A DNA stretch of 64,000 nucleotides from an uncultured Oscillospiraceae bacterium (lineage in GTDB: Bacteria > Bacillota > Clostridia > Oscillospirales > Oscillospiraceae): assembly GCA_934655875.1 (NCBI GenBank), contig CAKUHB010000008.1:1-64000 (forward strand), given 5' to 3'. Positions within the stretch are counted from its first letter, which is position 1; each line of letters starts with the position of its first letter. The translations under genes were made by a program, and so were the position numbers. Below are positions 55,125 through 62,889 of this stretch, in pieces. Under the pieces are notes generated by a model, which was not told the origin of the DNA, did no database searches, and worked only from the letters and a program-made list of their open reading frames with translations.

Positions 55125-56048
55125 TTACGGCTTGTCCGGCCAAAGGCGCTCTTCGTAGACGCCTGCGGACTTGAGCGCGCAGATCGCTTCCTTTACCGAC
55201 GACAGATCCTCGCGGTACGTGACGCCGTGCCAGACCTCCTCGCACGGCAGCACCTGTACGCTGGCCGTCCCCTCCTGCAGCTGCTGGTTGACGACCACCG
55301 GCAGATAAAACTCGCTCTTCAGCGGGTTCTGCGCGACATCCGTCCGGAAGAACGCAGGCATCCGCGTCCAAATCTCGGTCACCATCTGCTCCGTGAAGCC
55401 CCAGATGTTCATGGATACGATCGCATCGCCGGGCAGGGCAGTATAGTGCTCGCCATCCTCGGTGAAGGCGATCTCATCTCCGCGCTGGACGATCTTCGTC
55501 CGCTCGGTAATGCCGGTCAGAAGGCCATTCTGCACCTCGCATACGCCGCGCGCCACAGAGCCGAACTTCGTCACGGTGTTTTTTACGCGATAGCCGACCA
55601 TCGCATAGCGGTGCGGGTCGTCATTACCGCTCAAAAAGTCATAGATCTCCTGAAAGGCCATGCGGCCATAGAAATCGTCGGAGTTGATGACAGCGAACGG
55701 CCCATGCAGCACGTTCCGGCAGCAGGCGACGGCCTGCGCCGTGCCCCAGGGCTTGACGCGCCCCCCCGGCACCTCGCAGCCGTCCGGGATGTCCGTCAGC
55801 TCCTGATAAACATACGAAACGTTGAAAAACTGCTCCATGCGATTGCCGATCCGCTCATGGAACAGGGCGTCATGCTCGCGCTTGATGATAAAGACCAGAT
55901 CGCGGAAGCCCGCGCGGCGTGCGTCATACATGGAAAAATCGATGATGCTGTGGCCCTCTTTGTCCACCGGCTCCATCTGCTTCAGTCCGCCGAAGCGGCT
56001 TCCCATCCCGGCCGCCATAATGACCAGCGCGGGCGATTGTCTGTGCAT
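55125..56048 (-). CDS. Sugar nucleotidyltransferase family protein
   Basis: A 307-residue protein with the N-terminal nucleotide motif ALVIMAAGMGSRFGGLKQ (GxGTRxxxxTxxxPK-like, here with FGGLKQ), and VINSDDFYGRMAFQ near residue 110 in place of the usual DxD-like site. Homologues are annotated as nucleotidyltransferases or UTP-glucose-1-phosphate-like enzymes. The substrate is unknown. The start at 56048 was chosen because AAGGAGG precedes it. It is 29 bases after the S66 peptidase gene, in the same direction. Confidence 0.87.
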   Translation of the reverse strand: MHRQSPALVIMAAGMGSRFGGLKQMEPVDKEGHSIIDFSMYDARRAGFRDLVFIIKREHDALFHERIGNRMEQFFNVSYVYQELTDIPDGCEVPGGRVKPWGTAQAVACCRNVLHGPFAVINSDDFYGRMAFQEIYDFLSGNDDPHRYAMVGYRVKNTVTKFGSVARGVCEVQNGLLTGITERTKIVQRGDEIAFTEDGEHYTALPGDAIVSMNIWGFTEQMVTEIWTRMPAFFRTDVAQNPLKSEFYLPVVVNQQLQEGTASVQVLPCEEVWHGVTYREDLSSVKEAICALKSAGVYEERLWPDKP

Positions 56049-56077
56049 AAAACTGCCTCCTTCTGTTATCTCCGTTA

Positions 56078-57106
56078 TCATAAAAACTCAATTTTCTGTG
56101 CCGGGACATCCACCTGCGCCATAACGCCGAACGGCACGATGCAGCGCGGCAGCGCGTGGCCGACCGAAAGTCCGCACACGACCGGCAGCTCCGGGTCGCC
56201 AATCACCTGCGGCAGAAGCGCTTCGTATTCCTCCTGCCAGACGCCGTCCATCGGCTTTCCGACCAGCACGCCGCTGACCGCCGCAAAGACCCCGGCCTGC
56301 TTCAGATATTCCAGCGCCCTGCGGTACTTTGCGGGTTCCATCTGCTCCTCGCTTGATTCCAGCAGCAGGATCTTTCCCTGCCATTCCGCCGCGGACGGGA
56401 ACAGGCCGTATTTCCGGCAGATCTCCGGCATGTCCGCGTAGCGCGTCGGGTCGAACATGTCAAAGATACTGTCGATGCAGCCGCCGAGGATCTCGCCCCG
56501 GAACTGCCCGCTGCCCTGCAGCAGACGGAAGCTGCCCGCCTCTTCGTGCGCGCGCAGCGGGATACCGAGCTGCGACGCGTCATAGGACTTCCGGCTCTCG
56601 TACCAGACCCCGCTCGGGCGGATGCAGCGGATGCAGCCGCTCGTGAGAAGCTCCTCAAAATACTGCCGGGTATAGGGCAGCATTTCTTTGTCCAATTCAC
56701 AGATATCCGGCAGGAACGCCTGCCCGTAGAATGTCGGCAGGCCGACCTTATGGAGCATGAAATGGTCGATCGTCGTGTCGGAAAAGCCGAGGAAGGGCTT
56801 CTGCGTCACGGCCTTCTGCAGCGCGTCCTGTTCAAACAGATACGGCGCGAGGCGGTAGGTGTCGTCGCCGCCGATGGCGCAGAGGATCAGATCGATCTCC
56901 GGGTCGCGGAAGGCCTGCAGCAGGTCCTCCGCCCGCCACTCCGGGTGCCGGCGCAGGGCGTCCAGCCCGTCGCGGGCATGCGGCAGGAACTTGACCCGCA
57001 GGCCGTAGGCCTGCAGGCGCGAAAGGCCGAGCGCTGCCTCGTGCTGCATAAACGGCTCACCCAGGAGCCCTCTCGACAGGCTGACGATGCCGACGGTCCG
57101 GATCAT
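56078..57106 (-). CDS. S66-family peptidase (LD-carboxypeptidase/MccF-like)
   Basis: A 342-residue serine peptidase of family S66. The catalytic set can be placed: Ser in KPFLGFSDTTIDHF (~115), Glu in KILLLESSEEQMEP (~245) and His in CGLSVGHALPRC (~310). The N-terminal domain has LILCAIGGDDTYRL. These enzymes act on murein tetrapeptides (LD-carboxypeptidase) or self-immunity substrates (MccF); here neither is proven. Start 57106 has GGAGG eight bases upstream; longer forms upstream lack a site. Confidence 0.9.
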   Translation of the reverse strand: MIRTVGIVSLSRGLLGEPFMQHEAALGLSRLQAYGLRVKFLPHARDGLDALRRHPEWRAEDLLQAFRDPEIDLILCAIGGDDTYRLAPYLFEQDALQKAVTQKPFLGFSDTTIDHFMLHKVGLPTFYGQAFLPDICELDKEMLPYTRQYFEELLTSGCIRCIRPSGVWYESRKSYDASQLGIPLRAHEEAGSFRLLQGSGQFRGEILGGCIDSIFDMFDPTRYADMPEICRKYGLFPSAAEWQGKILLLESSEEQMEPAKYRRALEYLKQAGVFAAVSGVLVGKPMDGVWQEEYEALLPQVIGDPELPVVCGLSVGHALPRCIVPFGVMAQVDVPAQKIEFL

Positions 57107-57212
57107 ACCGCATCCCTCCGTTTCTTTTTCCATGTATATGGTATCGGTTCGACCGCCGGATTGCAAGACCTTTTTTGTCCGGATAAGGAAACATCCTGGC
57201 AGATCGCGGTGC

Positions 57213-57241
57213 TTGCACCGGCGGCGGGAATATGATAGACT
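57213..57241 (+). promoter_or_regulatory. Predicted promoter of the antiporter operon
   Basis: TTGCAC (57213-57218), 17-base spacer, TAGACT (57236-57241), about 35 bases before the GTG start. Confidence 0.6.
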
Positions 57242-57276
57242 ATGGGAAACTCTAGCTGCCATGGGAGGTGAGGTCT

Positions 57277-58725
57277 GTGCAGCTTTCTCAGTTTATCGCC
57301 GGTCTCAGCCCGGTCTCGGCGATCATTCTTGCCGTCGCGCTGATGCTGTTCTCCGGCTTTCTCATGACGCGGCTCACAAAGCTTCTCCGCCTGCCGAACG
57401 TGACCGCCTACATTCTCGCGGGCATTCTGATCGGGCCGTATGTCCTGGATCTCGTCCCGCAGTCGATCATTGACGGCACGGATTTTCTGTCCGATATCGC
57501 GCTGGCGTTCATCGCCTTCTCCACCGGCGAATTTTTCAAGCTCTCCACGCTAAAAAAGAACGGCCTCGCCGTCGTCTGGGTCACAGTTTTAGAGGCCGTG
57601 CTGGCCTCGGTCTTCGTGTTCGTCCTGACGTTTTTCGTTCTGCGGCTCGATCTGGCCTTTTCGATCGTCCTCGCGGCGCTGGCCTCGGCCACGGCGCCGG
57701 CTTCCACCATGATGACCATCCGGCAGACCGGCGCGAAGGGCGATTTTGTCGACACGCTTCTGCAGGTCGTCGCGCTGGACGACGTGGTCGGACTGGTTCT
57801 GTATTCCGTCGCCATCTCCATTGCGCTGGCTTCAGCGGCGGGCGGAAGCGGGTTTTCCCTGCGGACGCTGGCGGAGCCGGTGATTCTCAACCTGCTGGTG
57901 CTTGCGCTCGGCGGGCTGTTCGGTCTTTTCATGAAGCTCCTTATGCCGCAGAAGCGCTCGACCGACAATAAGCTCATCATCTCCATCGCGCTTCTGTTCA
58001 CGTTCTGCGGCGCGTGCACGCTGCTGGACGTTTCACCGCTGCTCGGCTGCATGATGATGGGTACGGTCTACACGAATATCGCGGAGGACGACAAGCTCTT
58101 CAAGCAGCTCAATTATTTCAGTCCGCCGATCCTGCTTCTGTTCTTTGTCCGCTCCGGCATGTCGTTCCGGCTGGACGCGCTGTTTTCCGCCGCCGGGAAT
58201 CTTGACGGCGTACCGCTGCTCGTCATCGGCGTCGGGTATTTCTTCGTCCGCATTCTCGGCAAATACGCGGGCGCGTGGCTGGGCTGCCGGCTCGTCGGCA
58301 AGCCGCCGCTGGTGCGCAATTATCTCGGTCTTGCCCTCATCCCGCAGGCGGGCGTCGCCATCGGCTTGGCCGCGCTCGGCGCGCGGACGCTCGGCGGCGT
58401 CATGGGCAGCGACCTGCAGACCGTCATCCTCGCGTCGAGCGTCCTGTATGAGCTGATCGGGCCGGGCTGCGCAAAGCTCGCGCTGTACCTGTCCGGATCG
58501 TACTCCACAAAGCTCGAGGACGTCGCCGTTGTGGAGGAAGTCACGCAGACCGGCGATCGCAAATCCGACGTGCAGCTGCTCATCGAGCGGATCCAGAAGA
58601 TCCAGCAGGAGCTGCCCGCGCACGAAGCCGCCATGGACGAGGACGAGGCCGCCTTCACCGAAGCCGCCGAAGAGCAGCTCGCCCAGACGCAGGCGCAGCG
58701 CAGATTTTTCTATCTCAGGAGGTAA
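57277..58725 (+). CDS. Cation/proton antiporter (CPA2-type)
   Basis: A 482-residue membrane protein with about twelve helices; NVTAYILAGILIGPYVLDLV, DIALAFIAFSTGEFFKLSTL, SATAPASTMMTIRQTG and QVVALDDVVGLVLYS (the Asp-Asp ion site) are typical of Na+(K+)/H+ antiporters. The C-terminal ~70 residues (VQLLIERIQKIQQELPAHEA ...) are a cytoplasmic coiled-coil-like tail, not a TrkA domain. GTG start at 57277 with GGAGG eight bases upstream; an earlier GTG is too close to the site. Followed by the MgtC-like gene with a 5-base gap. Confidence 0.92.
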   Translation: MQLSQFIAGLSPVSAIILAVALMLFSGFLMTRLTKLLRLPNVTAYILAGILIGPYVLDLVPQSIIDGTDFLSDIALAFIAFSTGEFFKLSTLKKNGLAVVWVTVLEAVLASVFVFVLTFFVLRLDLAFSIVLAALASATAPASTMMTIRQTGAKGDFVDTLLQVVALDDVVGLVLYSVAISIALASAAGGSGFSLRTLAEPVILNLLVLALGGLFGLFMKLLMPQKRSTDNKLIISIALLFTFCGACTLLDVSPLLGCMMMGTVYTNIAEDDKLFKQLNYFSPPILLLFFVRSGMSFRLDALFSAAGNLDGVPLLVIGVGYFFVRILGKYAGAWLGCRLVGKPPLVRNYLGLALIPQAGVAIGLAALGARTLGGVMGSDLQTVILASSVLYELIGPGCAKLALYLSGSYSTKLEDVAVVEEVTQTGDRKSDVQLLIERIQKIQQELPAHEAAMDEDEAAFTEAAEEQLAQTQAQRRFFYLRR

Positions 58726-58730
58726 TGCAT

Positions 58731-59450
58731 ATGAAACAGGACTGGATTGCATCGCTTTTGGGCGCGTGGAGCGCCGGGCTTACCATCGGGTCGATCCTTC
58801 TGCGGCTGGCGCTGAGCATGGCGCTGTCCGCCATCATCGGCTGTGAGCGCTCCAGCAAGCGCCATTCGGCCGGTCTTCGCACGTTCATCCTCGTGAGCCT
58901 TGCCGGGACGGCCACCATGCTTGCCGACCAGTTTCTCATGCAGACGGCAGGCGTCACGCTGCCGATTCTGTCCGCTGCGGCTGTGATCGGCATTACGACG
59001 ATCAGCGGCAACTCCATTCTTTTCAGCTCCAAAAACCAGATCAAGGGACTGACCACGTCCGTCGGCCTGTGGTGCTGCGGCATCGTGGGGCTTTGTCTCG
59101 GCGCGGGACTGTATACGCTGGCGCTTTTACTGTTCCTGGCGCTTCTTTGCAGCATGTCCGGCCTGCCGGCGCTCGAAACGCACCTCAAGGATCGCTCCAA
59201 CCACTTCGAGGTGCATCTGGAGCTCAAGAACAAGGGCGATCTGCCGGATTTCATCTCGACCGTCCGCGCGCTCGGCATTCGCATCGATGATCTGGAGTCC
59301 AATCCCGCATACCTCAACTCCGGCCTGAGCGTGTTTACCGTTTCGTTCACCGTGGACAGCGCCGAGCTGAAGCAGTATAAAAAGCACGGCGAGATCATCG
59401 AAGCGCTGCGCTCGCTCGATTATGTCTATTATATCGAAGAAATGAACTGA
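58731..59450 (+). CDS. MgtC/SapB-family membrane protein
   Basis: A 239-residue protein with five helices in the first ~150 residues and the MgtC signature LSMALSAIIGCERSSKRHSA GLRT (Arg after the first helices) and ISAAAVIGITTISGN-like strand, then a C-terminal ACT-like cytoplasmic domain (HFEVHLELKNKGDLPDF). Homologues affect Mg2+ or acid adaptation in several bacteria. GGAGG lies eight bases before the ATG at 58731. It is 5 bases after the antiporter gene; they form an operon, hinting at joint ion homeostasis. Confidence 0.9.
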   Translation: MKQDWIASLLGAWSAGLTIGSILLRLALSMALSAIIGCERSSKRHSAGLRTFILVSLAGTATMLADQFLMQTAGVTLPILSAAAVIGITTISGNSILFSSKNQIKGLTTSVGLWCCGIVGLCLGAGLYTLALLLFLALLCSMSGLPALETHLKDRSNHFEVHLELKNKGDLPDFISTVRALGIRIDDLESNPAYLNSGLSVFTVSFTVDSAELKQYKKHGEIIEALRSLDYVYYIEEMN

Positions 59451-59469
59451 CGCGCCCCGTTTTTTCTAC

Positions 59470-59508
59470 ATCCCCCGCGGACTCCGTCTGTCTGCGGGGA
59501 TTGTTTTT
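59470..59508 (+). terminator. Terminator after the MgtC-like gene
   Basis: CCCCGCGGA ... TCTGCGGGG stem with a large loop, then ATTGTTTTTT. The stem is short, so confidence is moderate. Confidence 0.5.
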
Positions 59509-59529
59509 TGTCCGCTCCTGTGCTACACT
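59501..59529 (+). promoter_or_regulatory. Predicted promoter of the NSS transporter gene
   Basis: TTGTTT (59501-59506), 17-base spacer, TACACT (59524-59529); its -35 overlaps the T tract of the preceding terminator. Confidence 0.5.
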
Positions 59530-59574
59530 AGTACGGTCGCGCGCGGACAGCGCCGTGAAAGGGAGGAGAACCAC

Positions 59575-60948
59575 ATGCAAAAAGGAGAACACAAAAGAAG
59601 TACATTTTCCGGGAAGATCGGATTTGTTCTGTCTGCGGCCGGCGCGTCGGTCGGCCTTGGCAACATCTGGCGCTTCCCGTATCTGGCCGCGAAATACGGC
59701 GGCGGCATTTTCCTGCTCGTCTACATCATTCTGGCTCTGACCTTCGGCTATACCATGATCGTGGCGGAGACCTCGCTCGGCCGGATGACCGGCAAAAGCC
59801 CGGTCGGCGCGTTCGCCGCGTTCGGCAAGTCCGGCTGGCTGCGCTTCGGCGGCTGGATCAACGCGATCATCCCCATCCTGATCGTGCCGTATTACTCGGT
59901 CATCGGCGGCTGGGTCATCAAATACCTGTTCGGCTACGTGACCGGCAACGGCAGCCAGCTGGCCGCCGACGGCTATTTCGGCGATTTCATTTCCAACGGC
60001 GTGTCCACGGAGCTCTGCTTCGTGATCTTCGCCCTTCTGACGCTCGTCATCATCTTTGCCGGCGTCCAGAACGGCATTGAGCGCGTGTCGAAATTCATGA
60101 TGCCGATTCTTGTCGTTTTGTCCATCATTATCGCGGTCTATTCCGTCACGCGCCCGGGCGCGCTGGAGGGCGTCAAGTATTTCCTCGTGCCGAATCTGGA
60201 GAATTTCTCGTGGATGACCGTCGTGGCCGCCATGGGGCAGATGTTCTATTCGCTGTCCATCGCGATGGGCATTCTCATCACCTTCGGCTCTTACATGAAA
60301 AAGGACATTTCCATCGAAGCGTCCACGCGCAATGTGGAGATTTTCGATACCGCCATCGCCATTATGGCAGGGCTTATGATCATTCCCGCCGTGTTCGCTT
60401 TCTCCGGCGGCGATCCGGGCGCGCTGAATGCCGGTCCGTCCCTCATGTTCATCACCATCCCCAAGGTCTTTGACTCCATGGGCCTTGGCACCGCCATCGG
60501 CATTCTGTTCTTCGTTCTGGTGCTGTTCGCCGCTCTGACCAGCTCCATCGCGCTGACCGAGAGCGCCGTCTCGACCTTCCAGGACGAGCTTGGCTGGGGC
60601 CGGCACAAGTCCACCGTCATCGTCGGCATCGTCATGCTGGCGCTCGGCACGCTGTCCTCGCTGGGCTATGGGCCGCTTGCAGGCGTGACGCTCATCGGGA
60701 TGCAGTTCCTTGATTTCTTTGATTTTTTGACGAACTCCGTCATGATGCCGGTCGCAGCCATCGCCATCTGCCTGCTCGTCTCCCGCGTTGTCGGCGTCGA
60801 CCGCGTGGAGCAGGAGGTCTTGCTCGGCGAGAGCACATTCCGCCGCAAAAAGGTCTTCAACACCATGATCCGGTTCCTCTGCCCGTTCTTCGCGGCGATC
60901 ATCCTGATCAGCTCCGTCGCCAATGCTTTCGGTTGGATCTCCATGTAA
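59575..60948 (+). CDS. Sodium-dependent transporter, NSS/SNF family
   Basis: A 457-residue symporter with about eleven or twelve helices, fit to the bacterial NSS family (LeuT-like). TM1 has FVLSAAGASVGLGNIWRFPY, the classic unwound GxxVGLGNxWRFPY segment for Na+ and substrate. Helix LTSSIALTESAVSTFQ (TM8) carries further Na+ ligands. It takes up an amino acid or similar amine; which one cannot be told. GGGAGGAG precedes the ATG. Strong terminator downstream. Confidence 0.94.
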   Translation: MQKGEHKRSTFSGKIGFVLSAAGASVGLGNIWRFPYLAAKYGGGIFLLVYIILALTFGYTMIVAETSLGRMTGKSPVGAFAAFGKSGWLRFGGWINAIIPILIVPYYSVIGGWVIKYLFGYVTGNGSQLAADGYFGDFISNGVSTELCFVIFALLTLVIIFAGVQNGIERVSKFMMPILVVLSIIIAVYSVTRPGALEGVKYFLVPNLENFSWMTVVAAMGQMFYSLSIAMGILITFGSYMKKDISIEASTRNVEIFDTAIAIMAGLMIIPAVFAFSGGDPGALNAGPSLMFITIPKVFDSMGLGTAIGILFFVLVLFAALTSSIALTESAVSTFQDELGWGRHKSTVIVGIVMLALGTLSSLGYGPLAGVTLIGMQFLDFFDFLTNSVMMPVAAIAICLLVSRVVGVDRVEQEVLLGESTFRRKKVFNTMIRFLCPFFAAIILISSVANAFGWISM

Positions 60949-60959
60949 AAAAACGCTTT

Positions 60960-60993
60960 CTCCGCAGCGCCCTGTGCGCTGCGGAGTTTTTTT
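60960..60993 (+). terminator. Terminator of the NSS transporter gene
   Basis: CTCCGCAGCGC / GCGCTGCGGAG stem, CCTGT loop, then TTTTTTT. Confidence 0.94.
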
Positions 60994-61060
60994 GCCCAAA
61001 TGCGCAAAACGGGCGATGTTTATGATATAGTGAAGGAAATCCGGTGCGGAGGTAAGGGCT

Positions 61061-62740
61061 ATGCGGCAGAAAAAGCAGATCTCTCTCAAATGGGGCGTCA
61101 TGATCATCATTCTCACCTGCTGGGTCTTGCCGATCCTCATGATCGTGGCGACGTCAGGCGTGCTTCTGTCGCGCAGCTATGAAAAGAATCTGCGCTCCGG
61201 CATGCAGGTCAGCGTCGATCACGCCATGGAGCAGACCGTCCTGCGCTGGTCGGCTGCGCTGGAATCCTCCAAGGCCGTCAGCTACGGCGGCGAGATCCGC
61301 AGCGCCTACCGCGATTACGTCCGCACCGAGGACCGGCAGGCGCTCTATAAAGCCGTTTCCTCCTATTTTTCACAGAATTTTGCCCGTGACGAAAATTTCA
61401 AGGCCGTCTTTCTGACGTTCTACGACCATCCGGAGAGCCTGTACTACTACATGGCCTCCTACCGCACCACGAGTTACCGGCTCGTGCGCGACTACCGCGA
61501 ATCCGTCCGCCCGGCCGTTCTGGAGAGCCTGTCGGAGGTCGACACCGGCATTTATTTCCTCCAGCAGGACGGCGAGGTCTATATGGCCCGCAACCTGCTG
61601 GACGGCCAGTTCCAGCCCTATGCCGCCCTTGTCATGCAGTGCGACATGGACACGCTCTGCCGCGCCTTCACTGCTATCACCAGCGTCTCGCGCGCCGATA
61701 TCACGCTCGACACGATCGACTGGCCGCTTCTTGACACGCAGCCCGATCCGCTGCCCGGCGAACGGGAGATTTCCGTCTCGCGCACTGCGGAGTTTGCCGG
61801 CCACACGCTCACCGTCGAGGTCGCAGCCACGCGGCACGATCTGTGGAGCTCGATGCCGGGGCTCCGCACGGCGGTCGCGCTGCTGCTCCTGCTGGGGATC
61901 CCGCTGCTGCTGCTTGTCATCTGGCTGTTTTATCACTTCATTACCGTCCCCATGGCGCAGATGACGGACGCCGCCGCCCGCGTCCAGAGCGGTGAGCGCG
62001 GCTATCAGATCGCAGCCCGCGCCAACAGCACGGAGTTCCAGAAGATCTTCGACCAGTTCAACCGCATGTCCATGGAGCTCCAGCGTCAGTTTGAGCGGCT
62101 CTACCGCGAGCAGCAGGCCCTGCAGCAGGCGCGCATCAAGGCGCTGCAATCGCAGATCAACCCGCACTTTCTCAATAACACGCTCGAGATCATCAACTGG
62201 GAAGCACGTCTGGCCGAAAACGAGCAGGTCTGCAAGATGGTCGACGCCCTGTCCACCATGCTCGACGGCGCGCTTGGCCGCGACGGGCAGGGCATGATCC
62301 CGCTGCGCGAGGAGCTGGGCTATCTCGACGCGTATCTCTATATCATCCGCGAGCGGCTCGGCGAGCGGCTTCTGGTGGAAAAGGAGCTGGACGAGACGCT
62401 GCTGCCCGTCCTCATTCCGCGGCTCATTTTGCAGCCCATCGTGGAAAACGCGGTCGAGCATGATATCGTCCCGCACCGCGGCGGACGGCTGACGCTGCGC
62501 GCGCTCCGGCAGGACGGAAAGCTGCTGCTCGAAGCGGAACACGACGGCACCATCCGCGCCGAGGACGCCGAAAAGCTCGATCAGCTCCTCCACTCCGACG
62601 TGACGCCCGCGTCCCGCCGCAGCATGGGTCTCCGGAACGTGCGCGACCGGCTCCGCCTGCTCTACGGCGACGAAGCGGCCATCTCCATTTTCCAATCTGC
62701 GCCGGGCGTGATTCTTGCCCAAATTTCGCTCCCGCTTTGA
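61061..62740 (+). CDS. YesM-type sensor histidine kinase
   Basis: A 559-residue kinase. Membrane helices at residues ~10-35 (WGVMIIILTCWVLPILMIVA) and ~265-300 (ALLLLLGIPLLLLVIWLFY) flank an outer sensor domain of about 230 residues; then HAMP, the His motif KALQSQINPHFLNNTLEII (H in NPHFLNNT, ~370), and the ATP-binding part LILQPIVENAVEHDI and RSMGLRNVRDRLRLLYG. These kinases usually pair with an AraC-type response regulator and control sugar uptake. No regulator is adjacent on either side here. GGAGG precedes the ATG. The sugar-binding lipoprotein gene follows 149 bases later. Confidence 0.94.
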   Translation: MRQKKQISLKWGVMIIILTCWVLPILMIVATSGVLLSRSYEKNLRSGMQVSVDHAMEQTVLRWSAALESSKAVSYGGEIRSAYRDYVRTEDRQALYKAVSSYFSQNFARDENFKAVFLTFYDHPESLYYYMASYRTTSYRLVRDYRESVRPAVLESLSEVDTGIYFLQQDGEVYMARNLLDGQFQPYAALVMQCDMDTLCRAFTAITSVSRADITLDTIDWPLLDTQPDPLPGEREISVSRTAEFAGHTLTVEVAATRHDLWSSMPGLRTAVALLLLLGIPLLLLVIWLFYHFITVPMAQMTDAAARVQSGERGYQIAARANSTEFQKIFDQFNRMSMELQRQFERLYREQQALQQARIKALQSQINPHFLNNTLEIINWEARLAENEQVCKMVDALSTMLDGALGRDGQGMIPLREELGYLDAYLYIIRERLGERLLVEKELDETLLPVLIPRLILQPIVENAVEHDIVPHRGGRLTLRALRQDGKLLLEAEHDGTIRAEDAEKLDQLLHSDVTPASRRSMGLRNVRDRLRLLYGDEAAISIFQSAPGVILAQISLPL

Positions 62741-62802
62741 CGCTGTTTGTGGTGATTGCGCCAAACTGCACAACAACGGGCAAGAAACAGCAACTGCAAC
62801 TC

Positions 62803-62859
62803 TTATACAAAATCACGAAGTATTCTATAATAGGGACCGTGACATCGGTAAAATGTCAC
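62803..62859 (+). promoter_or_regulatory. Promoter and operator-like inverted repeat of the sugar-binding lipoprotein gene
   Basis: TTATAC (62803-62808), 17-base spacer, TATAAT (62826-62831). The perfect inverted repeat GTGACAT / ATGTCAC (62839-62845 and 62853-62859) covers the expected transcription start, a typical repressor position. The -35 is weak, which would fit activator dependence too. Confidence 0.6.
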
Positions 62860-62889
62860 AATAAAATGAATTGAGAGGAAGAACCATTC